From the NCBI GenBank assembly GCA_018268355.1, contig JAFDWR010000003.1, positions 186,001 through 250,000 on the forward strand: DNA of 64,000 bases, in the 5' to 3' direction. Shown one piece after another: positions 53,677 to 61,050 of the stretch (positions are counted from its first letter, which is position 1; each line of letters opens with the position of its first letter). The stretch is from Armatimonadota bacterium. Its GTDB lineage: Bacteria > Armatimonadota > Fimbriimonadia > Fimbriimonadales > Fimbriimonadaceae. The notes beneath the pieces are model-generated. The model had not been told where the DNA came from, made no database searches, and was given only the letters and a program-made list of their open reading frames with translations. Made by a program: the position numbers and the translations under genes.

Positions 53677-54758
53677 AGTCTCGACAAGTTCCGGTAGCTA
53701 CGATTCTGCTCATCGCCGCGAATATGGCGATGGCTTTTTACGTGCTCATCCACCCGGAATTTGTCGAAACCTACGGCCTAAAGCCCGGCCACGCCACCTT
53801 TGCCCAGGCGATCATCTCGCCGTTCCTGCATCAGAACGTCTTTCACCTGCTGGGCAACATGATCTTCCTTGCCGCCGTCGGTGCGGCGGTCGAGCTAACC
53901 GGCTCGGCGGGTCGGCTGCTCCTCACCTACGCCATTGGTGCGGCTGCGGGCGAACTCACCCACGTCCTTCTCGCCTCGCGCTCGGTCGATCCGCCGATCC
54001 TGGTTGGTGCAAGCGGCGCCATCGCGGGGTGCATTGGTGCTTACACGATGCGCTACCTTCGACTGAAGGTGCCGGTGGCGCCCAAGTTCGGCGCGTCCGT
54101 CCTCGCGGTGACGCTCGTCTGGGTTGGCCTCCAGGTCATCGGCGCGGTTGTGACGATCGGCGAACAGGTCGCGGTCAGCTATTGGGCCCACCTCGGCGGG
54201 TTCTTTGCCGGTTTGATCCTTAGCCTTTTGGTTCGGCCGCCCCAAATGGCCGAGCTTGACCTGAAGCATCAGGTGCTCGCCAAGATGAACGAGCGTTCTC
54301 CCGCCGCCGCGCTCGCCGCGGCCAAGAAGCATGTTCAGGAGCATCCCGACGACCCCAACGGACTCCGCGCCCTTGCTGAGGCGGAGACGCGAATGGGCCA
54401 TGCCGATGAGGCAAAGAAAGCATGGCTGAAGCTCGCCACCCTTCCGGGGATCACCCCTCGCCCCGAGGACATCGCTGAACTGCTTCGCACGGGTGGAGTA
54501 TCGAGCCTTCCCGAGGTCCGTAGGTTGCAATGGGCTGAATCCTTCTCTGAGGACCATCAAGACTTGTCCGAGGAACTTTTAAATTCCATCGTGGCGGATA
54601 CTTCCTCGCCGAGGCGACCCGATGCGCTGCTTGAGCTAGTCAAGCTGTACCACGAGAAGCAGCCCGACAAGTTCGAGGCCAACTGTGCGCTTCTCGTAAA
54701 AGACTATCCGATGCATGCTGCCACCGAATGGCTCCGTTCGAAAGGATGGACCCAATGA
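53673..54758 (+). CDS. rhomboid-family intramembrane protease with helical C-terminal extension
   Basis: The 361 residues have a six-TM rhomboid core (to about 195). It carries the HNVFHLLGNMIFL-type motif (here FLHQNVFHLLGNM), the serine in GASGAIAG and the histidine in WAHLGGFFAG. A cytosolic extension of about 160 residues has TPR-like helices (PDDPNGLRALAEAETRMGHADEAKKAW, as adjacent helices). Active-site residues are complete. The extension probably recruits a partner. The GTG start overlaps the yebC stop, and the next gene starts in its own stop (ATGA). Confidence 0.88.
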   Translation: MKSRQVPVATILLIAANMAMAFYVLIHPEFVETYGLKPGHATFAQAIISPFLHQNVFHLLGNMIFLAAVGAAVELTGSAGRLLLTYAIGAAAGELTHVLLASRSVDPPILVGASGAIAGCIGAYTMRYLRLKVPVAPKFGASVLAVTLVWVGLQVIGAVVTIGEQVAVSYWAHLGGFFAGLILSLLVRPPQMAELDLKHQVLAKMNERSPAAALAAAKKHVQEHPDDPNGLRALAEAETRMGHADEAKKAWLKLATLPGITPRPEDIAELLRTGGVSSLPEVRRLQWAESFSEDHQDLSEELLNSIVADTSSPRRPDALLELVKLYHEKQPDKFEANCALLVKDYPMHAATEWLRSKGWTQ

Positions 54759-55414
54759 GAAAATGGTGGCGGCGCGTCCGGCCAAAGGTGCTCCAAAAGG
54801 TCCTTCATGCCGTGGTGCGAACGCTCGGCAAAACCTGGCGCGTCACCGTCGAAGGCCTCGACGAAACCCTCCAAAAGCAAGGCGGCAAGATCCTCCTTGG
54901 CTGGCATGGACGAACCGTCGTCGCGACCAAGGCCTTCTACAAGCGAGGCTATTGGGCGATCATCTCGCTCTCGAACGACGGCGACATGCAGAACACGATC
55001 TATCAGCGGCTCGGTTTTCGCACTATTCGGGGGAGCACCGGTCGCGGCGGCGAGCGCGCGCTCGTCGAGTCGATCCGGATCTTGCGCCAAGGCGACGTGA
55101 TGGTGCTCACGCCGGACGGTCCGCGCGGGCCCTCGGGCATCGTTCAGCTCGGCAGCCTGATGATGGCCCGCAAGTCGGGCGCGTGGCTGGTTCCCTGCGG
55201 GGTCAGCGCCAAGCCCGCCTTCTTCTTCAAGTCGTGGGACAAGCACATGGTGCCGATGCCCTTCGCCAAGTGCCTGATGATCTTTGGGCCGCCCTATCAG
55301 ATTCCCGCCGACGCCGACGAGGCCAAGATTGAGGAAGTTCGGCTCGCGCTGGAGCGCGACATGCACGCCCTCCAGACCGAAGCCGACCGCCGAGTGGGTC
55401 AACGGCCGCGATGA
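54755..55414 (+). CDS. DUF374 lysophospholipid acyltransferase-family protein
   Basis: The 219 residues match DUF374, related to LPLAT acyltransferases and to KDO-lipid acylation proteins. Motifs include LGWHGR near 47 (in place of NHxxxxD), IRGSTGRGGERALVE near 92, LTPDGPRGPSGIVQ near 118 and SGAWLVPCGV near 142. It probably acylates a membrane lipid precursor at the inner membrane. The N-terminus is very basic with no clear TM. It sits in an overlapping chain between a rhomboid gene and tatD. Confidence 0.82.
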   Translation: MRKWWRRVRPKVLQKVLHAVVRTLGKTWRVTVEGLDETLQKQGGKILLGWHGRTVVATKAFYKRGYWAIISLSNDGDMQNTIYQRLGFRTIRGSTGRGGERALVESIRILRQGDVMVLTPDGPRGPSGIVQLGSLMMARKSGAWLVPCGVSAKPAFFFKSWDKHMVPMPFAKCLMIFGPPYQIPADADEAKIEEVRLALERDMHALQTEADRRVGQRPR

Positions 55415-56175
55415 GCCTGATCGACACCCATTGCCACCTCAACTTGCCTGAGATGCTTGGTGATGTTGAGAGACACATCAATCTTGCCCGTGAGGCAGCT
55501 CTCTCTCATCTCATTGTCATCGGTATTGACCTTGAGACAAGTCAGATCGCTATCGAGCTGAGCGAGAAATGGCCCGAGATTTATGCTGTTGTCGGCATTC
55601 ACCCTCAATCGGGGGCCCGAACACCAGACCAAGACCTCGCGGTCATTGCCGACCTCGCCCGCCACGAAAAGGTCGTCGCGATCGGCGAAATCGGCCTCGA
55701 TTACTATTGGGACACGACCTCGCCCGAGCGTCAAAGAGAGATCCTTTATCCCCAGCTTCAGATCGCGCGAGACCTGAACCTGCCCGTCGTTTTCCATTGC
55801 CGCGAGGCCTACCCCGACCTCATCGACATCCTCCTCCAAGAGAATGTCCGCCAGCCGCTGCTCCATTGCTTCGCGGGGACCGCCGAGGATGCCACCCGGC
55901 TCGCAAGTCTGGATGCCTACTATGGCGTCGACGGGCCGATCACCTACAAGAAGGCGGATGAGCTTCGAGCCGTGGTCAAAAGCCTTCCCCGCGACCGGGT
56001 GCTCATCGAGACCGACTCGCCTTATCTCACGCCGGTGCCCTTCCGTGGCAAACCCAACACCCCGGCTTATGTGCAATACGTGAATGCTGCGCTCGCGAGC
56101 CTTTGGGAGATCGAGCGCGAGGAAGCGGCCGCGATCACGACCGCGAACGCGAAGGCGTTCTTCCGGCTCCCTTAG
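55411..56175 (+). CDS. tatD: TatD-family metal-dependent deoxyribonuclease
   Basis: The 254 residues have the TatD metal motifs: DTHCHLN at the start, AVVGIHPQSG near 60, AIGEIGLDYYWD near 90, VFHCREAYPD near 125, LLHCFAG and the late ETDSPYLTPVPFRGKPNTP. The fold is a TIM barrel; activity is 3'-5' exonuclease on DNA or RNA in characterised members. The ATG overlaps the DUF374 gene stop. The gene ends at a TTAG shared with the convergent hypothetical gene. Confidence 0.93.
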   Translation: MSLIDTHCHLNLPEMLGDVERHINLAREAALSHLIVIGIDLETSQIAIELSEKWPEIYAVVGIHPQSGARTPDQDLAVIADLARHEKVVAIGEIGLDYYWDTTSPERQREILYPQLQIARDLNLPVVFHCREAYPDLIDILLQENVRQPLLHCFAGTAEDATRLASLDAYYGVDGPITYKKADELRAVVKSLPRDRVLIETDSPYLTPVPFRGKPNTPAYVQYVNAALASLWEIEREEAAAITTANAKAFFRLP

Positions 56176-56567
56176 TTGCCGTCCATCTTGCCCGTACCGC
56201 CGTCCGGATCGAGGTTGTCGGGGTCAGGTTGGGGCGCAGGGCGCTTCTGCTCAGGTTCAGCCGACGGTGCTGGCGTGGGCTTGCGCTTCTTTCGCTTCGG
56301 CTTCGGCACTTCAACGGCATCCGGGGCGACGCCCACGCTGGCCTTCGCCGGGGTCGCGATGACCTTCACATCCGGTTCGGGGAAGGTTGGCTCCGTGTTC
56401 TCGACCTGGTTCGGGTCCGCTTCGGTCGGTGACTTCACTGCGACCGTCGGCTTCTTTCGAGGGTCAGGCACGTAGCCAAGCCTGGGGCCGAGGAAGAAGA
56501 ATCCCACCGCCGCCACGGCAAAGGGAATCAGAACCCACTTGACGAAGCGCAGGAGGGCGGTCTTCAT
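56172..56567 (-). CDS. single-TM protein with Pro/Lys-rich tail
   Basis: The 131 residues begin with one TM segment (about 8-28) followed by a disordered region. That region is rich in Pro, Lys and Glu (VEVPKPKRKKRKPTPAP, then QPDPDNLDPDGGTG). No family is recognised. The layout suits a membrane-anchored, mainly extracytoplasmic linker such as those binding the cell wall. TAGAAT lies exactly six bases before the ATG, which supports the start. It is convergent with tatD and divergent from the next gene. Confidence 0.6.
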   Translation of the reverse strand: MKTALLRFVKWVLIPFAVAAVGFFFLGPRLGYVPDPRKKPTVAVKSPTEADPNQVENTEPTFPEPDVKVIATPAKASVGVAPDAVEVPKPKRKKRKPTPAPSAEPEQKRPAPQPDPDNLDPDGGTGKMDGN

Positions 56568-56573
56568 AGGCTC

Positions 56574-56579
56574 ATTCTA
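56574..56579 (-). promoter_or_regulatory. putative -10 for leaderless transcript of the single-TM protein gene
   Basis: TAGAAT on the minus strand, six bases, then ATG at 56567. Confidence 0.45.
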
Positions 56580-56602
56580 GCGCAGGTACCCTGACATTGT
56601 TC

Positions 56603-57958
56603 ATGAGTGCCACCGTTTCCTATGACTCCGCGCGCCAGGTCCGGCTCCAGAATGACCGTCTGACGCTTCTTGTCGACTTGGAAACCGGGCGCATCACCGA
56701 CTGGCGCGACTCGGCTCGGCCCGAGGTGGCCCATTGCGAGTTGGGCGCGATGGGCTTCCTCCACGCGCCGATGGTTCGCTTGCTGAATGCCGAAGCCGAG
56801 GATGGTCCCGCAGGAATCCTCCTTTTCGGCCTCATCGCGCCCGATGTCAGCGTTCACCAGTGGATCTGGGTTCAAGCCTCGGGTGCCGAGGTCGAGATTG
56901 AAACGCGATGGGTGAACGAGGGCTATGTCTCGGCGACGCTTGAGCGGCCGTTGCCCGTGTTTGGCGAAGGGTTAGAGCCGGTCGCGGAAGCGCAATGGCG
57001 GCGCGATTCGCTCTGCATTTTGGGGGCGGTTTCTCCCGAGTTTTCGCTCCATTTGGCACCGTTCCAGACTGCGCAACGGATCAATCGCGTCCGTGTTGCG
57101 CCGCTCGGCGCGCGTGGCTTTGGCTCAAGCGAGAATGGTTGGGTCTCCATCGACGCTGAAGGGTTCTCCATTGAAGTTGTTTCGCCACGTCTCGATTCCA
57201 CAGTGATCCTTCTCGACCAAGAAGAGAAGTCTCTCGAAGCCAAGATGACTCTTTTGCCATCCAAGCCGACGCGAGTCGCCTTTGTGGGCGTCCAAGCGGT
57301 CGCGGTGCGCGCAGCAGGAGGAGAACTCTTGATGTCCACTCGGGAGTCGAACGCGCCTCCCGCTCCGCTGCCAACGCTCGTCCCACCCGCCACAGTTTCT
57401 ATCACGCCTTCGGCGAGCCTTGCCGAGCTCGCCCAAGCGAGTGAGCGGATCGAGATTCGCGGCGCTGCCGCGATCCTGCGCGCCGCCGCCTATCTCCGCG
57501 AAGACGAGCTTGACGTGGCCGAGTCGTTCTTCATGATGGCCCAGGCCTCGATCGGCGACTGCCCCCTGGTCCACGCCTTCGGATGCCGCCTCGGCACGCT
57601 CCGCAACGACGAGGACATGGAGTCGCTCCACCAGATGGAACTCAGCGACCTCGCACCGCTCCACCCGCTCGTCAAGGCCCTGGCCTTCCTTAGGTTGGAG
57701 CAATCGATGTCGAAGGAGCCGAACGCGGGGCTCCATGCACTCGCCCAGCAGCCGATCTGGCTGTTGCGAGTCGCCCGATTCCTCGTTGAGACCGGGCTGC
57801 ACACCGACGCGAGCCGATGGATCGACGAGGCCCTGCGCCACGGATCGTGGGCCGAGCTCCACGAACTCTACGCTCAGCTGCTCCGGAAGTCGTCACCGAT
57901 GTCCGCCGAGGCCGCCATCCACGAAGGGAAGGCGACCACGGCACCCCGTCTTAGTTAG
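56603..57958 (+). CDS. hypothetical protein, beta-sandwich N-terminus and helical-repeat C-terminus
   Basis: The 451 residues have no signal peptide or TM. The first 240 are beta-rich with VRLQNDRLTLLVDLETGRITDW, which (as adjacent strands) recalls galactose-mutarotase or beta-galactosidase domain-5 folds but lacks catalytic motifs I can verify. After a Pro/Ala linker near 260-275 the last 170 residues are helical in TPR-like pairs (AAYLREDELDVAESFFMMAQ). A family name is not available to me. The ATG at 56603 is favoured over a TTG six bases upstream. Confidence 0.65.
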   Translation: MSATVSYDSARQVRLQNDRLTLLVDLETGRITDWRDSARPEVAHCELGAMGFLHAPMVRLLNAEAEDGPAGILLFGLIAPDVSVHQWIWVQASGAEVEIETRWVNEGYVSATLERPLPVFGEGLEPVAEAQWRRDSLCILGAVSPEFSLHLAPFQTAQRINRVRVAPLGARGFGSSENGWVSIDAEGFSIEVVSPRLDSTVILLDQEEKSLEAKMTLLPSKPTRVAFVGVQAVAVRAAGGELLMSTRESNAPPAPLPTLVPPATVSITPSASLAELAQASERIEIRGAAAILRAAAYLREDELDVAESFFMMAQASIGDCPLVHAFGCRLGTLRNDEDMESLHQMELSDLAPLHPLVKALAFLRLEQSMSKEPNAGLHALAQQPIWLLRVARFLVETGLHTDASRWIDEALRHGSWAELHELYAQLLRKSSPMSAEAAIHEGKATTAPRLS

Positions 57959-58296
57959 GCGGGTTCGGGGCCGGTCTCCGCGATGATCACGCTGCTGATC
58001 CCGCCTCGGACGGCGAAATCGGCGACCACGCGCATCCACTTTGGCGAGCAAGCGGCGGAAAGCTCGTCCAGCAAACGGTTCGTCACGGCCTCGTAATAGA
58101 TGCCCTCGTTCCTGAATGACTGGTAGTAGAGCTTGAGAGACTTTAACTCGATGCACGTTTGATCAGGAATGTATTCCAGTGTGATCGTCGCGAAGTCGGG
58201 ATGACCCGTCTTTGGGCAAACAGAGGTGAATTCCGGGCACTCGTGCGTAATGCGATAGTCGCGGCCCGGCTTGGGGTTCGGAAAGGTTTCGATCAC
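57955..58296 (-). CDS. queF: NADPH-dependent 7-cyano-7-deazaguanine reductase (unimodular QueF)
   Basis: QueF reduces preQ0 to preQ1 in queuosine synthesis. The 113-residue unimodular form has the T-fold, the catalytic Cys27 in TSVCPKTGHPDF with Asp34, and the NADPH motif ELKSLKLYY near 51. Length is at the short end of the YkvM type. It lies four bases after the tryptophanase gene, an odd pairing. No queC, queD or queE is in view, so preQ0 is made elsewhere or salvaged. There is no preQ1 riboswitch space before it. Confidence 0.93.
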   Translation of the reverse strand: MIETFPNPKPGRDYRITHECPEFTSVCPKTGHPDFATITLEYIPDQTCIELKSLKLYYQSFRNEGIYYEAVTNRLLDELSAACSPKWMRVVADFAVRGGISSVIIAETGPEPA

Positions 58297-58300
58297 AGCC

Positions 58301-59674
58301 TTATTTTGAACGAACCGGCTCCAAGTGCGCGGTGAAGTGGCGGAGGAAGGGCGCCTGGCGGGTGATCTTCAGTCCAACCGCCTCGTGCCGATGCTCCCAC
58401 ATCTCCGCAATGACCTCGGCAACGTAGTTCACGTGGGCCTGAGTGTAGACCCGTCGTGGCATCGCCAGTCGGACCAGCTCACGATCAGCGGGGATCTCCT
58501 TGCCGTCGATGCTGCGCCCAAACATCACCGACCCGATCTCCACGCCGCGCACGCCACCAAAGCGGTAGAGCTCGCAGACAAAGACCTGGGCGGGAAACTC
58601 GTTGGCGGGCAGGTGCTCATAGAACCGGCGCGCGTCGATGTAGACCGCGTGGCCGCCGGGCGGCTGGACGATCTTCACGCCAATCGCCATGAGCTTCTCG
58701 GCGAGATACCGCACGGTTTGAACGCGATAGCGCAGGTAGTGGGGGTCGAGGGTCTCCTCCAGGCCCACCGCGAGCGCCTCAAGGTCGCGGCCGGCGAGGC
58801 CGCCGTAAGTCGGGAAGCCCTCGGTGAGAATCAGGATGTTTCGCGCCTTCTCCGCGAGGTCGTCATCATTGAGGGCGAGGAACCCGCCGATGTTGCCAAA
58901 GCCGTCCTTCTTGAGGCTCATCGAGGCGCCGTCGGCACCCTTGAAGGTCTCTTGAGCGACTTCCTTCGGACTTTTATTGGCACAGGATGGATTCCTCTCG
59001 ATGTTGAACCAAGCATTCTCGGCAAAGCGACAGGAGTCAATGATGAATGGCTTCTTGTGCTCGTGCAACAGATTGCGCACCGCGTGGATGTTTTCAATCG
59101 CCGCAGGCTGACCTCCGCCCGTATTGTTCGTGATTGTGATCATTCCAATCGGAACGTCACTTCCCCGCGTCTGAAGGAGCTCGCCGAGCCGGTCGAGGTC
59201 CATGTTGCCCTTGAACGGATGGAGCGAATCGGGCTCCCTTCCCTCCGGAATGACGAGGTCGAGGGCCTCCGCACCGGTGAACTCTACGTTCGCTCGAGTG
59301 GTGTCGAAGTGGTTGTTATTGGGGATGACCTTGCCGGGACCACCGACAATCGACATCAGAATCTTTTCCGAGGCTCGTCCCTGGTGGGTGGGAATCACGT
59401 GCTTGAACCCAAAAATCTCCTGGACCTTCGCCTCAAATCGCCGGAAGCTACGCGAACCCGCATAACTTTCGTCGCCCACCATCATCGCGCCCCACTGGGC
59501 GGCCGACATCGCGCTCGTTCCGCTGTCGGTGAGGAGGTCGATCAATACGTCATCGGCATCGATCAGGAAGGGATTCCAATGGGCCGCCTTGAGGAGATCC
59601 TCCCGTTGCTCGCGCGTCGTGAACCGAATCGGCTCTACGCTGCGAATTCGGAACGGTTCAATGATCTCGGACAT
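58301..59674 (-). CDS. tnaA: tryptophanase
   Basis: This PLP enzyme splits tryptophan to indole, pyruvate and ammonia. The 457 residues match the tryptophanase/tyrosine phenol-lyase family: YAGSRSFRRFE near 70, PTHQGRASE near 94, DSCRFAENAWF near 216 and the PLP lysine in SLKKDGFGNIGG. Two specificity positions indicate tryptophanase. Asp124 in FDTT is where tyrosine phenol-lyase has Thr, and His446 in LRHFTA is where phenol-lyase has Phe. No tnaC leader or tnaB permease is adjacent. A TATCAT lies six bases before the ATG. Confidence 0.9.
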   Translation of the reverse strand: MSEIIEPFRIRSVEPIRFTTREQREDLLKAAHWNPFLIDADDVLIDLLTDSGTSAMSAAQWGAMMVGDESYAGSRSFRRFEAKVQEIFGFKHVIPTHQGRASEKILMSIVGGPGKVIPNNNHFDTTRANVEFTGAEALDLVIPEGREPDSLHPFKGNMDLDRLGELLQTRGSDVPIGMITITNNTGGGQPAAIENIHAVRNLLHEHKKPFIIDSCRFAENAWFNIERNPSCANKSPKEVAQETFKGADGASMSLKKDGFGNIGGFLALNDDDLAEKARNILILTEGFPTYGGLAGRDLEALAVGLEETLDPHYLRYRVQTVRYLAEKLMAIGVKIVQPPGGHAVYIDARRFYEHLPANEFPAQVFVCELYRFGGVRGVEIGSVMFGRSIDGKEIPADRELVRLAMPRRVYTQAHVNYVAEVIAEMWEHRHEAVGLKITRQAPFLRHFTAHLEPVRSK

Positions 59675-59680
59675 CCCACT

Positions 59681-59686
59681 ATGATA
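59681..59686 (-). promoter_or_regulatory. putative -10 for leaderless tnaA
   Basis: TATCAT on the minus strand, six bases, then ATG at 59674. This leaves no room for a TnaC-type leader. Confidence 0.45.
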
Positions 59687-59721
59687 CGACTTGGGGCAAC
59701 GACGGGGCCTTCGCCCGGTGC

Positions 59722-59727
59722 CATAAT
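59722..59727 (+). promoter_or_regulatory. putative -10 for leaderless cyclophilin gene
   Basis: CATAAT, six bases, then ATG at 59734. Identical in sequence and spacing to the creatininase-family promoter. Confidence 0.45.
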
Positions 59728-59733
59728 CGGACC

Positions 59734-60441
59734 ATGAAGTGGAGCATCTATGCCGCCCTCTCTGCCCTAATCCTGGCAGGCTGCGGCGACTCGAAGGTCG
59801 CCAGCGTCAGCAACGGAACTACCGATTCAACCCCTGCTGCGACCTCAAGCGAATCGCCCTCACCGACCGCCACCCCGTCGGCATCGCCGACCCCCACCCC
59901 CGAGCCCCCGACGCAGTTCGAGACCATAAAGCGAACGCCGAAGGACGGCGAAGAAGTCGCGGTTCTCGACACCGGTAAGGGCAAGATCATCCTCGGATTC
60001 CTCCCCGACAAGGCACCCAACCACGTCAAGAACTTCAAGAAGCTCGCCAACTCGAAGTTCTATGACGGAACGAAGTTCCACCGAGTCATCCCGACCTTCA
60101 TGATCCAAGGCGGCGACCCCAACACGAAGTCGAAGGACCGAAGCAGCTGGGGCACGGGCGGACCGGCCTGGAATGTAAAGGCTGAGTTCAACAACGTCCA
60201 CCACGCACGCGGCATCCTGAGCATGGCCCGATCGCAAGACCCGGACAGCGCAGGTAGCCAGTTCTTCATCTGCCAAGGTGATGCCGCCGGCAACCTCGAC
60301 GGTCAGTACACCGCGTTTGGTTACACGATCAAGGGTCTCGACGTCGTCGACAAGATCGTCAACGTGGAGACCGAAGGTGAACTCGCGAAGGACCCCGTGG
60401 TCCTCAAGACGGTGAAGATCGTCAAGTGGCCGGTGAAGTAA
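59734..60441 (+). CDS. cyclophilin-type peptidyl-prolyl isomerase, lipoprotein
   Basis: The 235 residues start with a lipoprotein signal (lipobox LAGC, Cys17) and a Ser/Thr/Pro linker to about 70. A cyclophilin domain follows with the catalytic stretch FHRVIPTFMIQGGDP, SAGSQFFICQGDA and a final substrate-site region. It should fold exported proteins while tethered by lipid (Lgt is encoded elsewhere in the window). A second cyclophilin gene follows two bases later and shares most motifs, so the pair probably arose by duplication. The start is backed by CATAAT six bases upstream. Confidence 0.92.
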   Translation: MKWSIYAALSALILAGCGDSKVASVSNGTTDSTPAATSSESPSPTATPSASPTPTPEPPTQFETIKRTPKDGEEVAVLDTGKGKIILGFLPDKAPNHVKNFKKLANSKFYDGTKFHRVIPTFMIQGGDPNTKSKDRSSWGTGGPAWNVKAEFNNVHHARGILSMARSQDPDSAGSQFFICQGDAAGNLDGQYTAFGYTIKGLDVVDKIVNVETEGELAKDPVVLKTVKIVKWPVK

Positions 60442-60443
60442 CC

Positions 60444-60992
60444 ATGGCACTTTCTGAAACCGCCGCCCCCGGAGCCACCGAACCGAATCCTGGCGACGAA
60501 ATCGTCGTCATCGAGTCGAATCACGGCCGCATCGTCGTCAAGTTCTTCCCCGAGGCTGCCCCGAAGCACGTCGAAGCGTTCAAGAAGCTCTCGCGAGAGG
60601 GCTTTTACGATGGCGTTCGATTCCACCGCGTCATCCCTGGTTTCATGATCCAGGGAGGCGACCCGAACTCCAAGTCGAGCGACCGCTCGATGCACGGAAC
60701 GGGCGGACCGGGCTACAAGCTGCCGGCTGAGTTCAACGACATCCCCCACACGCCGGGCATCCTCAGCGCGGCGCGCACGAGCGACCCGAACTCGGCTGGA
60801 AGCCAGTTCTTCCTCATGCACGGACGCGCTCCGCACCTCGATCAACAATATTCGGTGTTCGGACAAGTCATCGAGGGCATGGATGTGGTCAACAAGATCG
60901 CGAACCTCCCCAAAGACAGTCGAGACAATCCGCTCGAGGCTAATCCGGCGATCATGCAAAAGGTCACCGTCGAGACCTGGCCCCTCGCCTAG
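60444..60992 (+). CDS. cyclophilin-type peptidyl-prolyl isomerase, cytosolic
   Basis: The 182 residues lack any signal sequence. The domain begins VVIESNHGRIVVKFFPEAAP and has FHRVIPGFMIQGGDPNSKS, GTGGPGYKLPAEFND and SAGSQFFLMHGRAPHLD, all typical. It is close to the preceding lipoprotein paralogue but has lost the export and linker parts, giving one isomerase inside and one outside. The ATG at 60444 is two bases after the upstream stop, so translation may be coupled. Confidence 0.93.
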   Translation: MALSETAAPGATEPNPGDEIVVIESNHGRIVVKFFPEAAPKHVEAFKKLSREGFYDGVRFHRVIPGFMIQGGDPNSKSSDRSMHGTGGPGYKLPAEFNDIPHTPGILSAARTSDPNSAGSQFFLMHGRAPHLDQQYSVFGQVIEGMDVVNKIANLPKDSRDNPLEANPAIMQKVTVETWPLA

Positions 60993-61050
60993 TCTCCGCC
61001 TGCCCGTGGGCCGTTCGAAAGAGCGTCCCACGGGCTAAACTTCAACGCTG

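Noticed and set aside
58297-58300. preQ1 riboswitch before queF
   Set aside because: Only four bases separate it from tnaA, and no pseudoknot-like sequence is present.
58301-59674. Tyrosine phenol-lyase instead of tryptophanase
   Set aside because: Asp124 and His446 match tryptophanase; the phenol-lyase has Thr and Phe at those positions.
59675-59733. tnaC-type attenuation leader before tnaA
   Set aside because: The whole divergent gap is 59 bases and the -10 element is six bases from the ATG.
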